Under the pieces are notes generated by a model that searched no databases, was not told the origin of the DNA, and was given only the letters and a program-made list of their open reading frames with translations. 64,000 nucleotides of DNA, taken from positions 62,001 through 126,000 of the forward strand of contig NZ_CP059491.1 of NCBI RefSeq assembly GCF_014041935.1, given 5' to 3'. Below are positions 1-9,800 of the stretch, one piece after another. Source of the DNA: Gordonia jinghuaiqii. GTDB taxonomy: Bacteria > Actinomycetota > Actinomycetes > Mycobacteriales > Mycobacteriaceae. The position numbers were made by a program, and so were the translations under genes. Position 1 is the stretch's first letter. Every line of letters begins with the position of its first letter.

Positions 1-257
1 ACTCGTTGGCCGGCATCTGGGATCAGTCGGTGATGTGCGGCGAGGGCGACGCCCGACTCTATGCGGACTACCGCCACTACGGCATGCCGCGCCGGCCCTG
101 GTACGCCACCGTGGATGTGTTGCTCTACCTGCTGATCCGCAATCCGCTGTTGCCAACCGCGATCACCCGCGCGCCGCTGGGACGGTGGCTGTTCCTCGCG
201 GGCAACCTCGTCGGGCGCATCAAGGGCAGCATCCAGTTCCGTTGCTATTACGTGTGA
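1..257 (+). CDS. C-terminal end of a family 2 glycosyltransferase (partial)
   Basis: This is the last 85 or so codons of a gene that begins left of the window. The visible part runs from a WDQ motif, through a hydrophobic stretch near DVLLYLLIRNP, to a [10 protein letters not shown] motif just before the end. The same WDQ and [10 protein letters not shown] landmarks occur at the end of the complete glycosyltransferase at 21561-22439, so the two are homologues, and the family assignment is carried over from that gene. The catalytic half is not in the window. By analogy this gene may close another NRPS operon to the left, which is inference. Confidence 0.6.
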   Translation, partial: SLAGIWDQSVMCGEGDARLYADYRHYGMPRRPWYATVDVLLYLLIRNPLLPTAITRAPLGRWLFLAGNLVGRIKGSIQFRCYYV

Positions 258-276
258 CGGGCCTCGGACAGCTGCG

Positions 277-705
277 TCAGCTGTTCTTGACGCCCTTGGG
301 GCCCACCCACACGGTCTGGCCGTTGCGGGTCGGTTTGATCTGAGCGATCACGGTGTGGGACACCGAGATGCTGCGCGGCCGTGCAGTGGGCTTCGCCTGG
401 TTGCACCACACCTGGGCGCTGACCTGGCTCCGCTTCTTCAGCGCGACCCGCGCATAGATGAGGTCGTCGCCGTAGTCCCAGCCCCTCGCGTTCCACGACG
501 TCGGGACCTCGAGGCCGGTGACACTTCCGCCGATCGCGTAGACGTTGCCGCCGCGCGGACAGTTGCCCTGCCACTTCGGGAAAGAGATGTAGACGTTGCC
601 GTAACTGGTGGCTGCCGAAGCCTGCGGTGTCTGGGCGGTGCCCACGATCATCCCCAGTGCCATCACGGTAACGGCCACGAAGACCGACACGACTCGTCGC
701 AACAT
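277..705 (-). CDS. Small secreted protein, function unknown
   Basis: This 142-residue protein has a clear signal peptide: basic MLRR, a hydrophobic core to about residue 22, and a likely AxA-type cleavage in QASAAT near residue 32. The mature part is about 110 residues, basic, with two cysteines (in GNCPRG and VWCNQ) that could form one disulfide outside the cell. Several aromatic residues and a regular alternating pattern suggest a small beta-rich fold. I do not recognise the family. It converges on the glycosyltransferase fragment (20 bp between stops) and lies downstream of the exporter genes on the same strand, separated by a G-rich tract, so it probably has its own promoter. Confidence 0.6.
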   Translation of the reverse strand: MLRRVVSVFVAVTVMALGMIVGTAQTPQASAATSYGNVYISFPKWQGNCPRGGNVYAIGGSVTGLEVPTSWNARGWDYGDDLIYARVALKKRSQVSAQVWCNQAKPTARPRSISVSHTVIAQIKPTRNGQTVWVGPKGVKNS

Positions 706-794
706 TCACGCACTCCTGGGGTTCGGGGCTCTCGCACTCGTCGGAGTGACGATATACACGCCGCGGGCGTAGGGCCATAGGCCGAACGGGCTAC

Positions 795-827
795 GGGGTT
801 ACGGGGCTAGGGGTCAGGGGGCTGGGG
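795..827 (+). other. G-quadruplex-prone tract
   Basis: Five runs of at least four G on the plus strand are separated by loops of 2-4 bases (TTAC, CTA, TCA, CT). The tract starts 4 bp past the stop codon of the exporter permease on the minus strand, so the G-rich strand is the template for that operon. It could pause or end transcription; this is inference from composition only. Confidence 0.45.
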
Positions 828-830
828 TGC

Positions 831-1733
831 TCACCGCGAGGCGGCGCGCCGATACCCCGACAACGTCGGCCCCGTGAAGACCGCGAGCAGCCCGGCCGCC
901 CACACGGCGGTGAGCAGCAGCGGTAGGGCGACCGGTCCGCCGGAGGCCAGCCCCCGGATGGCCTCGACGGCGCAGCTGAGCGGCTGATACTCCACGATTG
1001 GCCGCAACCACGCCGGATAGGACTGGGCGGGCACAAAACCGGTGTTGAAGAACATCGCCAGGTTGGTGCCGATGGCCACCCATTCGACGATGTGGGAGTC
1101 GCGACTGAGCAGCGCCAGCGCGGTGACCATGATGGAGAAGGCGATGCCGAAGATCAGCGTGACGCCGATGATCGCGACGTAGCCCAGCACCCCGGATTCG
1201 ATGCGGAACCCGATGATCGTGCCCACCGCGAGTACGGCGCTGACGGTGATGACGATCCGGACCGCCTCGGCCAGCAGCCGCCCGACCATCGCCGAGGCCC
1301 GGTGCACCGGGAGCACCCACATCTTGGTGAGCAGCCCCGACATCCGTTCGCGTCGCAACCCCAGACCGCTGATCGACGCACCCGACATCGCGCCGACGAG
1401 GGCGACCATCGGCACCATGCCGAACACACTCGACGACCCGGAGTGAGCGCTGACCGAGCGGTCCAAGACCAGCCAGAACATCAGGACCATCAGCGCCGGG
1501 AAGAGCAGTGACTGAAGGAGGGTCGCGGGGTCGGTGGCCCACTTCACCAGGATGCGTTCGGCCTGGAGCATCGAGCCGCGCAGCAACGCCCGCGGCGTCG
1601 ACTCGGCGGTCCAGGCCTCACGCGGCGGGAACCGCAGGGCGTCGGGTGCCGGGGTTGTGTGACCGGGGGTCCGGGTTGCCGATGTCCGGGTTGCCGATGT
1701 CGGGGGTACCGGTGTCATGGGTACTTGTGTCAT
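831..1733 (-). CDS. ABC-2 type exporter permease, second subunit (DrrB/DrrC-like)
   Basis: This 300-residue membrane protein begins with a Pro/Thr-rich cytoplasmic tail of about 45 residues containing a short repeated SATRT unit. About six hydrophobic segments follow, starting at ATLLQSLLFPALMVLMFWL, as expected for ABC-2 permeases. The ATG overlaps the stop of the upstream permease as ATGA, which fixes the start and shows translational coupling. With the neighbouring permease and ATPase it forms a daunorubicin-type exporter: one ATPase with two different permeases. Its place beside the NRPS suggests export of that product or of a lipid-linked precursor. The substrate is inferred from position only. 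Confidence 0.85.
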   Translation of the reverse strand: MTQVPMTPVPPTSATRTSATRTPGHTTPAPDALRFPPREAWTAESTPRALLRGSMLQAERILVKWATDPATLLQSLLFPALMVLMFWLVLDRSVSAHSGSSSVFGMVPMVALVGAMSGASISGLGLRRERMSGLLTKMWVLPVHRASAMVGRLLAEAVRIVITVSAVLAVGTIIGFRIESGVLGYVAIIGVTLIFGIAFSIMVTALALLSRDSHIVEWVAIGTNLAMFFNTGFVPAQSYPAWLRPIVEYQPLSCAVEAIRGLASGGPVALPLLLTAVWAAGLLAVFTGPTLSGYRRAASR

Positions 1734-2584
1734 GGGTACAGGCGCCGATGGGTCTGGGTGTGATGGGCGAGCGCGACGAACACGACGGCGAGTGCCCCGA
1801 GCCAGATCAGCGCGGGCACCACGGTCGACGCCGTCGGATTGCCCTCGGCCAGTTCGCGCATCGTGCCGGCGAAGTGGGAGATGGGCTGGTTGCGGGCGAA
1901 AGGCTGTGCCCAGTCGGGAAATCCCGACTCCGGGACGAACCCGGTGGACAGCAGGCCGAGGACCAGCTGAGGCAGCACGAGCAACTGCGAGGTCGCCTCC
2001 GGATTCCGGGCGATCAGTCCCAGCGAGTCGGCGCCGATCGCCAGCACGAGCGCCACCGCCAGCGCGAAGCCGACGAACGCGAGAGTGTCGAGGGCGCTGC
2101 CGCTGAACGAGAAGCCCAGCAGTGCACCGAAGATCAGCGCCGCGACGATCGACACCACCGAACGGACCATCGAGATGGTCATCCGTGAGGACAGGGGGAC
2201 GAGCGGACGCACCGGCATCGAGGCGAGACGCCGGTTCATCCCGCGGAGCTTGTCGAGGGTCGCCCGCTGGGCCGCGGCGACCGCGGTGAACGCCACCGCC
2301 TGCAGCACGATGATCGGCATGAGGAACTGGGCGTAGTCGATGCCGCGGTCGGCCATCACCAGCCGTAGCGGCAGATAGAAGCCGAGGGCGAAGACCAGCG
2401 GCATCACCACCGCGACCAGGAATTCGCCCTCGCCCCAGGCGGACCGGATGCCGCGGCCGGTCATCGTCGCCCACTGGCGGGCGAAGGGCCGGTTCCGGGC
2501 GACGGTTGCCGGGTCGTCGACGTCGGGCCATGTGAGGCGCCGTTCGTCGATGCCGGTCACCGTGGGCGTTCCGGTGCCGATCAC
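1730..2584 (-). CDS. ABC-2 type exporter permease, first subunit (DrrB-like)
   Basis: This 284-residue integral membrane protein has about six predicted membrane segments, for example around VMPLVFALGFYL, IVAALIFGALLGF and ALAVALVLAIGA, and an amphipathic loop with FVPESGFPDWAQPFARNQPIS. That loop is typical of ABC-2 permeases and has a matching stretch in the partner (FVPAQSYPAWLRPIVEYQPLS). The likely start is the GTG at 2584, whose GTGA overlaps the ATPase stop; no ATG is near. The three genes overlap by 4 bp at both junctions, a tight operon. It probably pairs with the second permease to form a heterodimeric channel for a lipophilic or peptide product. Confidence 0.85.
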   Translation of the reverse strand: MIGTGTPTVTGIDERRLTWPDVDDPATVARNRPFARQWATMTGRGIRSAWGEGEFLVAVVMPLVFALGFYLPLRLVMADRGIDYAQFLMPIIVLQAVAFTAVAAAQRATLDKLRGMNRRLASMPVRPLVPLSSRMTISMVRSVVSIVAALIFGALLGFSFSGSALDTLAFVGFALAVALVLAIGADSLGLIARNPEATSQLLVLPQLVLGLLSTGFVPESGFPDWAQPFARNQPISHFAGTMRELAEGNPTASTVVPALIWLGALAVVFVALAHHTQTHRRLYP

Positions 2585-3561
2585 CGGGCGGAACCGGCCT
2601 CGGAGTCGGTCGCGCCCGAACCGGGGGAACCGGTCAGGGTGAGGAACACGTCGTCGAGCGACGGGGTGCGCAGGCCGATGTCGGCGAGTCCGATGCCGGC
2701 GTCGCGGGCGATCGCGATGACCTCGCCCATGGTCGCGATCCCGTCGGTGGACGTCAGCGTGATCGTCGCGCCGGCCCCGACGGTCGGCCGGTGCTCGGTG
2801 CCGAGTCGTTCGGTGAGCAGTGCACCCAGGGCGTCGGCACGCAGCGGGTCGTCGAGGATCACCTCGCAGTAGGTGCCGCCGACCTTGTTCTTCAGTTCCG
2901 CGGCGGTTCCCTCGGCGACGACCTGCCCCTTGTCGAGGACGACGATGCTGTCGCTGAGGCGGTCGGCCTCCTCGAGGTACTGGGTGGTGAGCAGGGTGGT
3001 GATGCCGTCGGCCTTGAGTGATTCGACGAGCCCCCACACCGCTTGCCGGCTGCGCGGGTCGAGGCCGGTGGTGGGTTCGTCGAGGAAGACGACCTCGGGT
3101 CTCACCACCAGGCCGCACGCGATGTCGAGGCGGCGGCGCATGCCGCCGGAGTAGGCGAAGACGGGTCGTTTGGCGTACTCGGCGAGGTCGAACTGTTCGA
3201 GGAGGTGGTCGGCGCGTTCGCGGGCCGCGCGCCGGCGCAGGCCTTGCATCCGGCCGAAGAAGATCAGGTTGTCGCGCCCACCGAGGGTCTCGTCGAGGGC
3301 GGCGTACTGGCCGGTCATCGAAATCGCCTCGCGCACACCGGCCGCGTCGCGGACGACGTCGCGCCCGGCGACCGACGCCGTACCCGAGTCCGGGGTGAGG
3401 AGTGTGCACAGGATGTCGACCAGCGTGGTCTTGCCTGCCCCGTTGGGTCCCAGGATGCCGAGCACGGTGCCGGCGGGCACCTCGAACGAGATGTCCCGGA
3501 CCGCGTGGACGTCACCGAAGGACTTGGTGATGGCGTCCACCCGTACGGCAGGTTCGCTCAT
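2581..3561 (-). CDS. ABC exporter ATPase, DrrA family
   Basis: This 326-residue protein has one nucleotide-binding domain: Walker A GPNGAGKTT near residue 38, a signature AYSGGMRRRLD near 137, Walker B VVFLDEPTTGLDPRSR near 158, and a switch-region TTQYLEEAD. The C-terminal extension of about 100 residues ending in TPSLDDVFLTLTG is characteristic of the daunorubicin-resistance DrrA group. ATG 3561 is preferred over GTG 3564 because AGGAG lies 5 bp before it. It is the first gene of the exporter operon and is divergent from the NRPS. The iron-box-like site at 3632-3650 lies 71 bp upstream, so both directions could share iron control (inference). Confidence 0.9.
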   Translation of the reverse strand: MSEPAVRVDAITKSFGDVHAVRDISFEVPAGTVLGILGPNGAGKTTLVDILCTLLTPDSGTASVAGRDVVRDAAGVREAISMTGQYAALDETLGGRDNLIFFGRMQGLRRRAARERADHLLEQFDLAEYAKRPVFAYSGGMRRRLDIACGLVVRPEVVFLDEPTTGLDPRSRQAVWGLVESLKADGITTLLTTQYLEEADRLSDSIVVLDKGQVVAEGTAAELKNKVGGTYCEVILDDPLRADALGALLTERLGTEHRPTVGAGATITLTSTDGIATMGEVIAIARDAGIGLADIGLRTPSLDDVFLTLTGSPGSGATDSEAGSAR

Positions 3562-3631
3562 CACTTCTCCTCTTGATCACGGGCCCGCACGGACGACGCC
3601 CACACGGATGTAAGCGGCTTGAACGGCGTGT

Positions 3632-3650
3632 TAAGGTTAGCCTGTGCTAA
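3632..3650. promoter_or_regulatory. Candidate DtxR/IdeR-type iron box
   Basis: The 19 bases TAAGGTTAGCCTGTGCTAA match the actinobacterial iron-box consensus TTAGGTTAGGCTAACCTAA at 14 of 19 positions (15 if position 10 may be G or C). It is the only such site I noticed in the window. It sits in the 279-bp divergent intergenic region between the exporter ATPase and the NRPS. If real, both would be repressed in iron-replete cells. Confidence 0.55.
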
Positions 3651-3840
3651 TGACGCCTGGCCAAATCGCCTGTACACGGCGCATGCATGTCGGAGCCGGG
3701 GGCAATTCTCCGCCGGCGCCTCCGATGTAACACATCGAGGAACCGGCGCCGCGCGACCGGTTCGCCCCGAATCCTAACCATTCCCCACGCCGGCCCGATC
3801 GTGGCCCGGCTGTCTTCGGCATGCCGAAACCTTCGGAAGA

Positions 3841-6800
3841 GTGACATCCCACGTGACCAACAACGACGTCGACGCGCGGCCCGGTGCCGCATCGGTGACC
3901 GCATCGGACGTCGTGGAACATCTCGATCTCGTTCCCCTGTCGGCAGCCCAGCGCAGCATGTGGTTCGCGCAGCACCTCGCGCCGCACACCCCGTTCTCCA
4001 TAGCCCAGTACGTCGACGTGCACGGCGACCTCGACCTCGACCTGCTGACCGACGTCGGGCGGCAGGTGGCCCGCGAGTTCGGCACCGCGATGGTGCGACT
4101 CGTGCCCGCCGAGGATGCGACCCAGGCGCCGCTGCAGTACCTCGACGAGTCCCTGCGCGACGAGATGATGCACCTGGACTTCACCGACCACGACGACCCC
4201 GAGGCGGCCGCGCGGGCGTGGATGGACAAGGAGTTCCGAACTCCCCTCGACCTTTTCGCCGACCGGTTGATCGAGTCGGCGACGCTGCGGATCTCCGAAT
4301 CGCGTTACTTCTGGTACACCCGCGTTCACCACATACTCCTCGATGGATACGGTGCGTCGGCCTTCGCCGAGCGGACCGCCGAGGTCTACACCGCGCGGTC
4401 ACGGGGCCTCGACGTGCCGGCCGCGCGCGCCGGGAGTCTGCACGACCTGCACGCAGACGACGTGGCCTACCGGTCGTCGACCCGCTTCGAACGGGACCGG
4501 GAGCACTGGGCACAGCGCTTACGCGATCTGCCCGATCCGGTCCGTCTCGCCGATCCCGTTCTCGGCGGCGGCGCCGAATCGCGCACGGTCGGCGGTGACC
4601 TGGACCCGCAACTGGTCCTCGACGTCGAGCGCTTCTGCGCGGAGAACCGGGCGACCGTCGCAGCCGTGGCCAGTGCGGCTGTCGCCGTGTACATCTCGCG
4701 AATGACCGGCACCGACGACATCGTCCTGAGCCTGCCGGTCTCGGCCCGCACCAATGCGCTGCTGCGCCGCTCGGGCGGCATGGTCTCCAACGTCGTCCCG
4801 ATCCGAAGCGGCATCACACCCGACACCACCATCGGGGAACTCCTCACCCGCATCACCACCGAGCTGAGCGGGGCGCTGCGCCACCAGCGCTACCGGTTCG
4901 AGGACATGCGACGCGACCTCGCGGCGCGGACGGCCGGCACCAACCAGGGAAGCCTCGGCCCGTCGGCGGTGGGCCGCGGGTTCTTCGGGCCGGCGGTCAA
5001 CGTGATGATGTTCCGCAGCGAGACGATCCTGGGCGACTGCGTGGGTCGCAGCCACATCCTCAGCACCGGACCGACCGAGGATCTCGCCGTCACCGTCCAC
5101 ACCGGAACCGGTGATCTGCGAATCGATCTCGAGGCGAATGCGGCCGCCTACCCCGAGGCCGATCTGACCGCCCATCGTCGCCGATACCTGCTCGTTCTCG
5201 CGGGGATGGTGACCGCGGGCCCCGACACCCGGGTCGGCGACCTCGACATCCTCGAGGTGGCCGAGCGTGCACTTCTCGTCCCGGCGCGCGGGGACGCCGC
5301 GTCGGAGCCGGCGCACTTCGCCGACCTCATCTCCCGTGCCGCCGCGGCACACCCGGCCGCCGAGGCCGTGGTGGACGGACCTCGTGCGCTGCGCTACGAC
5401 GAACTCATGCAACGGGTGCGACGACTCGCCCGTGTGCTCATCGCCCGCGGGGTGGGCCCGGGTGTCACCGTGACCCTGGTGATTCCACGCGGATTGCACT
5501 CGGTGACAGCCGAACTCGCCGTGTTGCTGGCCGGAGGGGCGTTCGTACCCGTCGATCCGGCGCTTCCCGACGACCGGCTCGCCTACCTTCTCGACGACAG
5601 CGCCGCCGAGATAGGCATCGTCGGCCCGGGGAGCGGCGCACGACTCGACGCGCTGCAGAATCGTTGCCGTTGGCTGGCTCTCGACGACGAACGCGTCGTC
5701 GCCGACTACCGCAACGCCTCGGCGGAACCCGTCACCGATGCGCAGCGGACACGGCCCCTGCGCATCGACGACCCCGCGTACGTGATCTACACCTCCGGTT
5801 CCACCGGCGCGCCCAAGGGTGTCGTCATCAGCCACCGCGGACTGGCCTCCTTCGCCGACGAGCAGATCCGGCGCTACGGCGTCGGGAGCGGTTCGCGCAC
5901 CATCCATTTCGCCTCCCCGAGCTTCGACGCCGCGGTCCTGGAACTCCTTCTCGCCCTGGCGTCGGGCGCGACGATGGTGATCGTGCCGACCACCATCTAC
6001 GGCGGCGACGAGCTGGCCGCGCTGCTGCGCGCCGAACGCGTCACCCACGCCTTCCTGACCCCGGCCGCATTGGCAACCCTCCCGGCCGACGGCCTGGACG
6101 AGCTGCGCACGGTGATCGTGGGCGGCGAGGCCTGTCCGCCGGAGTTGGTGTCCCGATGGGGGACCGGACGGCGGATGTTCAACGCCTACGGGCCGACCGA
6201 GTCGACGGTCATGGCCACCCTCGCCGGGCCGCTCGATCCGGCCGGGCCGGTGACCATCGGTGCACCCATCACCGGCAGCACGGCTGTGGTCCTCGATCAC
6301 CGGCTGCGGCCCGTGCCGGTCGGGGCGACCGGCGAGCTGTATGTCGGCGGTGCCGGCGTCGGCCTCGGCTACCATCGGCGGCAGGCGCTGACGGCCTCGC
6401 GGTTCGTCGCCGACCCCTGGGGGCCGCCGGGTGCACGCCTGTACCGCACCGGAGATCTGGTGCGGTGGCGCGAGACCGCGGGGGGAGAGCATCACCTGGA
6501 GTACCTGGGCCGCGGTGACCGGCAGGTCAAGATCCGTGGCTTCCGCATCGAGTTGGGTGAGATCGACGCCGCGATCGGCGCGGTTGCCGGTGTCGATCTC
6601 GCGGTCACCGAGCCGCAGACCGCACGGGCGGGCGCAGGCGACACCGCCGCCGGCACCTATCTGGTCGGGTACTACACCGGCACAGCCGATTCCGAGGCAG
6701 TTCGCGAGGAGCTGCGTTCGGTCCTGCCGGCGCACATGGTTCCCTCGGTTCTCGTTCGGCTCGACGCGATACCGCTGACCACATCGGGGAAGGTCGACCG

Positions 6801-9800
6801 CAAGGCCCTGCCGGTCCCCGTGCCGGTGGCCGCACCCTATGCCGAACCGCGCTCGGACACCGAACGCGTGGTCGCCGCGGCGTTCACCGATTGCACCGGT
6901 GCCGCCCGGGTCGGCCGCGACGACGACTTCTTCGCCCTCGGCGGTGATTCGCTCACCGCCACGAGGCTCGCGTCGACGCTGTCGGGCCAACTCGACGCCG
7001 ACGTCCCGGTCCGCTGGGTCTTCGAGACCCCGACGGTCGCCGGACTCGCAGCGCGCCTCGCCGATCCGGTGACCCGACGCATCCCGGAGCTACGGCGCGT
7101 CACCACGATCGGCAGCGCCGACGCCGGTGCGGCGGATCCCGTGCCGCTGGCACCCGCGCAGCAGCGCATGTGGGCCGTCAACCAGCTCGACACGCGCTCA
7201 CCGGTGTTCAACATCCCGCTCGCCCTGCGGATCCGCGGCGACCTCGACCGCGTGGCACTGGCCGATGCCGTCCGCGACGTCCTCGACCGGCACGAGACGC
7301 TGCGTACCGTCTACCCGGACACCCCGGGCGGGCCCGTCCAGGTTGTGCAACCCACCGACGTCGTCGACCTCACCACGGTCACCGACCCTGAGCTGGTCGC
7401 GATGTCCGATCTCGATGCCCGGATCGCCGATCTGGCGACCACCGGCTTCGATGTGGCCGCAGGCGTTCCGCTCGTGATCCGTCTGCTCCGCGTGGCCGCC
7501 GACGACCACGTCCTCCTGTGCGTCGTACACCACATCGCCGCGGACGGGTCGTCGACGGCGCCGCTGGCCCGCGATCTGGCGGTGGCCTATCACGCGCGCC
7601 GACGCGGGGAGGCGCCCGCATGGACGCCGCTGCCGGTCACCTACCGCGACTACACGCTGTGGCATCGCGAGGTCATGGGCGACGAGTCCGACCCGTCGTC
7701 GGTTGCCGCCGTTCAGCTCGACCACTGGCAACGCCGCCTGGGCGACCTGCCCGATCTGCTCGCCCTGCCCACCGACCGGCCCCGGCCCGCGCACCCGCGT
7801 GCACGCGGCGGCGAGCTGCACACCGAGGTCGAGGCGGAGGTGGTCGAGCGCATGCGCACCCTCGCCCGGGCCACCGGCACCACTCCGTTCATGGTCGCCC
7901 ACAGCGCACTCGCGCTGCTGCTCGGACGTCTCAGCGGAACCGCCGACATCGCCGTCGGCACCCCGGTCGCCGGTCGGCACCACCGCGACCTCGCCGAACT
8001 GGTCGGCATGTTCGTCGGCACCGTCGTCCTGCGGACCCGGGTGGATCCGACCGCGACGTTCGCCGAGTTGCTCTCCGAGGTGCGGACCGTCGACCTCGAC
8101 GCCTTCGAGCACGCCGACATCTCGTTCGACCGGCTGGTGGACCTCGTCGCCCCGCGCCGCTCCGCGGCGTACCACCCGCTGTTCCAGGTGGGCTTCTCCT
8201 ATCAGAACCTCGGCACGTCGACCGTGTTCCTCGACGGACTCCAGGTCGAGATCGTCGAACCGTCTCTGGGAGTGGCGAAGTCGGATCTGCACCTGACGCT
8301 GGTCGACGACGGCGCGGCGGGCGTCACCGCCGGGCCGATGCGCGTGCAGTGGGATTACGACCGGGACCTGTTCGACCACAGCACCATCGAGCGCTGGCAC
8401 CGACTCTGGATCGCACTCCTGTCCGCGGCTCTCGACGCCGTGGACACCCCCGTCGGTGATCTGGCCGTCGAGGCAACCGCAGGGGTCCTGGCCGGACCGG
8501 AGAGCGGTCGCGACGAGGACACCCTGCCCGCCCTGGTGGAGAAGGCCGCGGCGCGACATCCGGGTGCACCGGCACTCTACGACGACGCCACCGGCGCCGA
8601 GTTCACCTACGGGGAGATCGATGCACGCGTGAACAGGCTGGCGCGCAGGCTGATCGCGGCCGGTGTGGGTCCCGAGGTCCGGGTCGCGGTCGCCATCGGG
8701 CGGTCGGCGACGCTCGTCGAAGCGGTGCTCGCGGTGTCCCGTGCGGGCGGCGCGTATGTGCCCGTCGATCCCGAAGCGCCGGCCGAACGAACACGTCTCG
8801 TCCTCGAATCATGCGCACCGGCAGTGGTTCTGGTCGCCGGACCGACGACGATCACGCCGGTGGACCCGGTGGTGATCATCGACGTGACCGACGTGACCGA
8901 CGTGACCGACGTGACCGTGACCGACGTGACCGGGGACGGGGGAGCCGGTGGGGGCGCAGGCCGGCCGGTCACCGACGCCGACCGGATCGCGCCGTTGCGG
9001 CCGTCGAACACGGCGTACGTCATCTACACCTCCGGTTCCACCGGCACACCCAAGGGTGTCGCGGTGTCCCACCGGGCGATCGCCGGCCAGCTGAACTGGA
9101 AGACCACCGCATTCCCGCTGGGACCCGGGGACAGCACCGTTCTCAAGACGGCTCTCACTTTCGACCTGTCGGTGTGGGAACTGTTCTGGCCCTTGATCAG
9201 CGGCGCCAGACTGGTCGTCGCGACGCCCCACGGGCACCTGGACCCGCGCTACATCGCCGACCTCATGCGGCGCACCGCGGTCACCGCGGCCCACTTCGTC
9301 CCGTCGCTGCTCGACGCCCACCTCGACGCACTCTCCGACACCGGAACGCAGGCGCACCCGATCGGACGGGTGCTGTGCATCGGTGAGGCGCTCACCCCGG
9401 CGACGGCGCAACGGGCCGCGGACATGCTCGGCGCCAGGGTGTTCAACCTCTACGGTCCCACCGAGGCCGCCGTCGGGATCACCCACCACGAGGTGGGTCG
9501 GGCGCTCGCGTCGCCCGGGTCCCCGACGGTACCGATCGGTGTTCCGGTCGACGACTCGACCGTGCTCGTCCTCGATGCTCGCCTGCATCCCGTGCCGCTC
9601 GGGGTCGTCGGTGAGTTGTACCTCGCGGGAGCGCAACTGGCGACCGCCTACGAGGGACGTCCGGACCTCACCGCGGATCGGTTTGTCGCCCACCCCGCCG
9701 GGACGGGCACACGGATGTACCGCACCGGCGATCTCGCCCGCATCCGTCCGGACGGCACGATGGAGTTCCTCGGCCGCAACGACTTCCAGGTGAAGATCCG

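Noticed and set aside
4519..6990. 823-codon open frame on the minus strand
   Set aside because: It lies wholly under the NRPS, is rich in Arg, Gly and His, and has no recognisable domain. High-GC genes leave long antisense frames. The same holds for 11170-12636, 15193-17154 and 18499-20592.
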